A stretch of 64,000 bases of DNA from Neobacillus sp. OS1-2 (GTDB lineage Bacteria > Bacillota > Bacilli > Bacillales > Cytobacillaceae). The stretch lies in contig NZ_CP133265.1 in NCBI RefSeq assembly GCF_030915505.1, positions 3,872,001 through 3,936,000 on the forward strand. Direction: 5' to 3'. The translations under genes were made by a program, and so were the position numbers. Positions 61,682 to 64,000 of the stretch are shown piece after piece (within the stretch, counting starts at the first letter, position 1; every line of letters begins with the position of its first letter). The notes beneath the pieces are model-generated. The model saw only the letters and a list, made by a program, of their open reading frames with translations, was not told the DNA's origin and made no database searches.

Positions 61682-62696
61682 TGATTCTGCATTTATGAGA
61701 AGGGCAATTAGTCAAATACTGGAGGGCGACCCCCGTTTCCATGTAGTTGGCATCGCGAGAAATGGGGTAGACGCCGTTGAAAAAGTTCAACGGCTTAGGC
61801 CTGATTTGGTGACCATGGACGTTGAGATGCCGGAAATGAATGGAATTCAGGCATTGGAGCAAATTATGAAAATTTCTCCAGTCCCTGTTGTGATGTTAAG
61901 CTCACATACAGGCGAGGGGGCTAGGGAAACATTACAATCATTGGAACTCGGGGCTGTGGATTTCTTCTTAAAGGATAATTTGTTAAAGAATCCTAAAGAT
62001 TCGCATCAAATTAGTGAATTTTTACAGCGCTTAAGAGCTATTGTAAACGGAAAACTACCTAGCACAGCTCCTACTAAGTCCCCACAGGCGCAGGTAAAAA
62101 AAGTAAAAAGGATAAATCCTCGACAATTTGAACTGTTATTTATAGGGTGTTCCACAGGCGGACCCTCTGCCTTACAAAAAATTCTACCATATTTTCCGGA
62201 GGATTTTCCAATTCCAATCGTTGTTGCTCAACACATGCCTCCAAAATTTACGAAGCCATTGGCTGATCGGTTCGATACATTATGTCAATTAAAGGTAAGA
62301 GAAGCGCAACATGAAGAGGTTTTGTCGGCAGGATCTATTTATATAGCACCATCCGGTTATCAAACACGACTCAAAAATCGGGAAGATGGATCAATTTTAT
62401 TTACCATTGATGATCAAACAGATGACCAGGTATTATATAAGCCATGTATTGATATTACGCTAGCTTCAATTGCTCCAATATTCAAGCATCGACTGTTAAC
62501 TGTTATCTTAACGGGAATGGGTTCTGATGGCATGCAAGGCTGCGGTTTGGTAAAAAAGTATAACGGGGCTGTGTTGGTTGAGGCAGAAGAATCTTGTGTT
62601 GTTTACGGTATGCCAAAATCGGTGTACGAAGCAGGATATGCTGATGGGCAATTTGAACTAACCCAAATGTTTCAACAAATTAGGGCATTGATATAA
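61653..62696 (+). CDS. cheB: Chemotaxis response regulator methylesterase CheB
   Basis: A 347-residue two-domain enzyme. The receiver domain (1-120) has the acidic pair in VVDDSAFM, the phosphate-accepting Asp56 in VTMDVEMPEMNG and KD in place of the usual Lys loop. The esterase domain (about 165-347) has the catalytic Ser in GCSTGGPSAL (about 168), His in VVAQHMPPKFT and Asp in TGMGSDGMQG. It removes methyl groups set by CheR. AAAGGAACC lies before the ATG. Confidence 0.93.
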   Translation: MKRYGILVVDDSAFMRRAISQILEGDPRFHVVGIARNGVDAVEKVQRLRPDLVTMDVEMPEMNGIQALEQIMKISPVPVVMLSSHTGEGARETLQSLELGAVDFFLKDNLLKNPKDSHQISEFLQRLRAIVNGKLPSTAPTKSPQAQVKKVKRINPRQFELLFIGCSTGGPSALQKILPYFPEDFPIPIVVAQHMPPKFTKPLADRFDTLCQLKVREAQHEEVLSAGSIYIAPSGYQTRLKNREDGSILFTIDDQTDDQVLYKPCIDITLASIAPIFKHRLLTVILTGMGSDGMQGCGLVKKYNGAVLVEAEESCVVYGMPKSVYEAGYADGQFELTQMFQQIRALI

Positions 62697-62723
62697 AAAT
62701 TAAATGAATATAGTAGCAGGTAG

Positions 62724-62757
62724 AAGGTAGTGTATTGCATTCACTGCCTTTTTTTTA
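62724..62757 (+). terminator. Rho-independent terminator after cheB
   Basis: AAGGTAGTG and CACTGCCTT pair over 9 bp (one G-T) and eight T follow, 27 bases after the cheB stop. Confidence 0.85.
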
Positions 62758-62915
62758 TCAAAAAACTATCAAAATACATAAATAGGCAAAAGTGTGATAA
62801 AAAAGTGTGGGAAATAATTTTATTAATGAGTGAAAAATGTCATGACGAAAAAAAGTCTATGGGGTATAATGTAGATTAATTGAGTTCAAATACTAAAATA
62901 AGGGGGGTAGGTTGT

Positions 62916-64000
62916 TTGGATGTCACTCAAAATTTAATCAAAATAATTCAAACATTCCAATTTGATGCTAAAAAGCCTAAAGCCGGCTTGCAATCCGAGA
63001 CACCAACAATTCCCTTTAATCAGATATTTTCTTTATTCAATAGTTTAGATAAATCAATTGGAACCGAGTTGAAACCAGGAATTATTCCTGAAAATATATC
63101 AATTGATCGATTGATGGGCAATCAACAGAGTGGAATGAAACAGAATTCCGTTGACGTTAAGCAATTAGATTCCATTTTAACCGCATGGGCTGCCGGAATC
63201 CAGCAAGAACACTTATCCAAGGGAATAATCACCAATAACTCCCAAGTAGATGGAACACAGGTTGACGAATTAAATAATGAGAATACGTATGTCCCGAATG
63301 ATCTGGATGGTATCCAAAAGTCAATGTTTGAGTGGGTAAATAGTCATTATCAACTAGTTAACCCGGATAATGATCATGTGGAGATTCCAAATGTACAGAC
63401 CGCCGATGAATCGGTTTCGCAAGGAAATAAATTAGATAAAACAGATCCAAATAAAGTTAATCTTCATAGGTTTTTGAACCAACCGATACCGAATGAAATA
63501 TTCGGAAAATTAAGTAATGGTTTTAATGAAGGAATAAGTGCAGACCCTAAGGAAAGAAATACCGGAAAAACGGTCGCACTGAATACACAAGTAGATTTGA
63601 ATAAAAATTACGATATTTCACGGCGGATCTCCAATCCGGTCTCAACCTCCTTCGTAAGGATTCCGGAAAATAAAGCAACTACAAATGAAACCGCCAATTT
63701 GATAGATCAACAGATGGATTTCCCTAGAGTAGGAATGGGGCCTACATACCTGGAGCAGATCAAACCTATTTCAATTCAGGAATTTATTCCAGTTGTTACC
63801 GATGTGCTTAACAGTTTTATAAGGGAAGCCAATGGTTCAACCTTAAGCGCTGAAGCAAATATCTTTTTGCCTGTAAAAGATGTAGGAATCATTAAAATAG
63901 ATATTGCATCACAACAAGGGAAAATGACGACGCAAATTTTAACAGATACACCCAAGGGAAAAGAAATTCTTGATGGCCAGATACCACATCTGAAACAGGG
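62916..64000 (+). CDS. fliK: Flagellar hook-length control protein FliK-like, C-terminally cut by the window edge
   Basis: The frame opens at a TTG (62916) with AGGGGGG eight bases upstream and stays open to the window end (361 codons). The first 280 residues are Asn/Gln/Ser-rich and low in structure, as in FliK N-terminal parts. Near residues 315-361 the sequence FLPVKDVGIIKIDIASQQGK, then LTDTPKGKEILDGQIPHLKQ, follows the Flg_hook C-terminal domain pattern. FliK measures hook length and switches the export gate. The assignment rests on this partial domain and on the motility genes upstream. A TATAAT-like -10 lies at about 62867. Confidence 0.75.
   Translation, partial: MDVTQNLIKIIQTFQFDAKKPKAGLQSETPTIPFNQIFSLFNSLDKSIGTELKPGIIPENISIDRLMGNQQSGMKQNSVDVKQLDSILTAWAAGIQQEHLSKGIITNNSQVDGTQVDELNNENTYVPNDLDGIQKSMFEWVNSHYQLVNPDNDHVEIPNVQTADESVSQGNKLDKTDPNKVNLHRFLNQPIPNEIFGKLSNGFNEGISADPKERNTGKTVALNTQVDLNKNYDISRRISNPVSTSFVRIPENKATTNETANLIDQQMDFPRVGMGPTYLEQIKPISIQEFIPVVTDVLNSFIREANGSTLSAEANIFLPVKDVGIIKIDIASQQGKMTTQILTDTPKGKEILDGQIPHLKQ

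Overview
The window comes from a low-GC, spore-forming member of the Bacillaceae. The evidence is a GerA-type germination operon, strong Shine-Dalgarno sites with frequent TTG/GTG starts, an yybP-ykoY leader, Bacillus-type MotAB and a YpzG-like peptide. The relatives I would name (Neobacillus, Priestia, Geobacillus) are inference from gene content. No rRNA, tRNA, CRISPR array or prophage was seen; the only mobile element is one group II intron.

Layout. 1-0.9 kb: the 5' part of a class B penicillin-binding protein on the minus strand, divergent from a very Gln-rich small protein. 1.4-5.1 kb: a three-subunit molybdenum hydroxylase of the xanthine dehydrogenase family on the minus strand. 5.2-12.5 kb: a Mn2+ (yybP-ykoY) riboswitch and TerC/YkoY gene, then membrane-lipid genes (GtrA, PAP2, PssA), a Cys-less IscA-like protein with a natural His tail, an ABC exporter, a HAD phosphatase, a cold-shock protein and a CBO0543-type membrane protein. 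13.1-23.9 kb: a cobalamin riboswitch and a 13-gene B12 uptake and salvage operon (btuF, btuC, btuD-cbiZ fusion, cbiB, cobD, cobU, truncated cobQ, cobS, cobC, a second CobU-like gene, PduO adenosyltransferase, and probable alpha-ribazole transporter and kinase, CblT/CblS). 24-31 kb: a class A PBP, a MacB-like ABC transporter, an orphan holin and a group II intron placed just behind a terminator. 31.5-36.6 kb: a ger operon (A, C, B, B') with a tandem gerB duplication. 36.6-39.2 kb: a PAS histidine kinase, a GNAT enzyme and a small YpzG-like gene.

39.4-58.9 kb: the most interesting region, an approximately 19-kb catabolic cluster all on the plus strand. It has two acyl-CoA dehydrogenases, two hot-dog (MaoC-like) hydratases, two SDR dehydrogenases, a thiolase, two acyl-CoA ligases, a Liv-type ABC importer, a metallo-beta-lactamase-fold hydrolase, an R2-like ligand-binding oxidase (R2lox, Mn/Fe type), an aldehyde dehydrogenase and an iron-type alcohol dehydrogenase. 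Together these could take an imported or oxidised substrate through alcohol, aldehyde and acid to a CoA ester and beta-oxidation. The substrate is unknown, and the cluster offers a physiological context for R2lox. 58.9-64 kb: motAB divergent from cheR-cheB and a partial fliK.

Quality note. Four genes (btuF, first gerB, thiolase, second ligase) are each broken by one missing base in an A, A, G or T run. All four errors have the same sign, which points to homopolymer under-calling in the assembly more than to four real pseudogenes. The cobQ deletion is different in kind: about 200 codons lost in frame.
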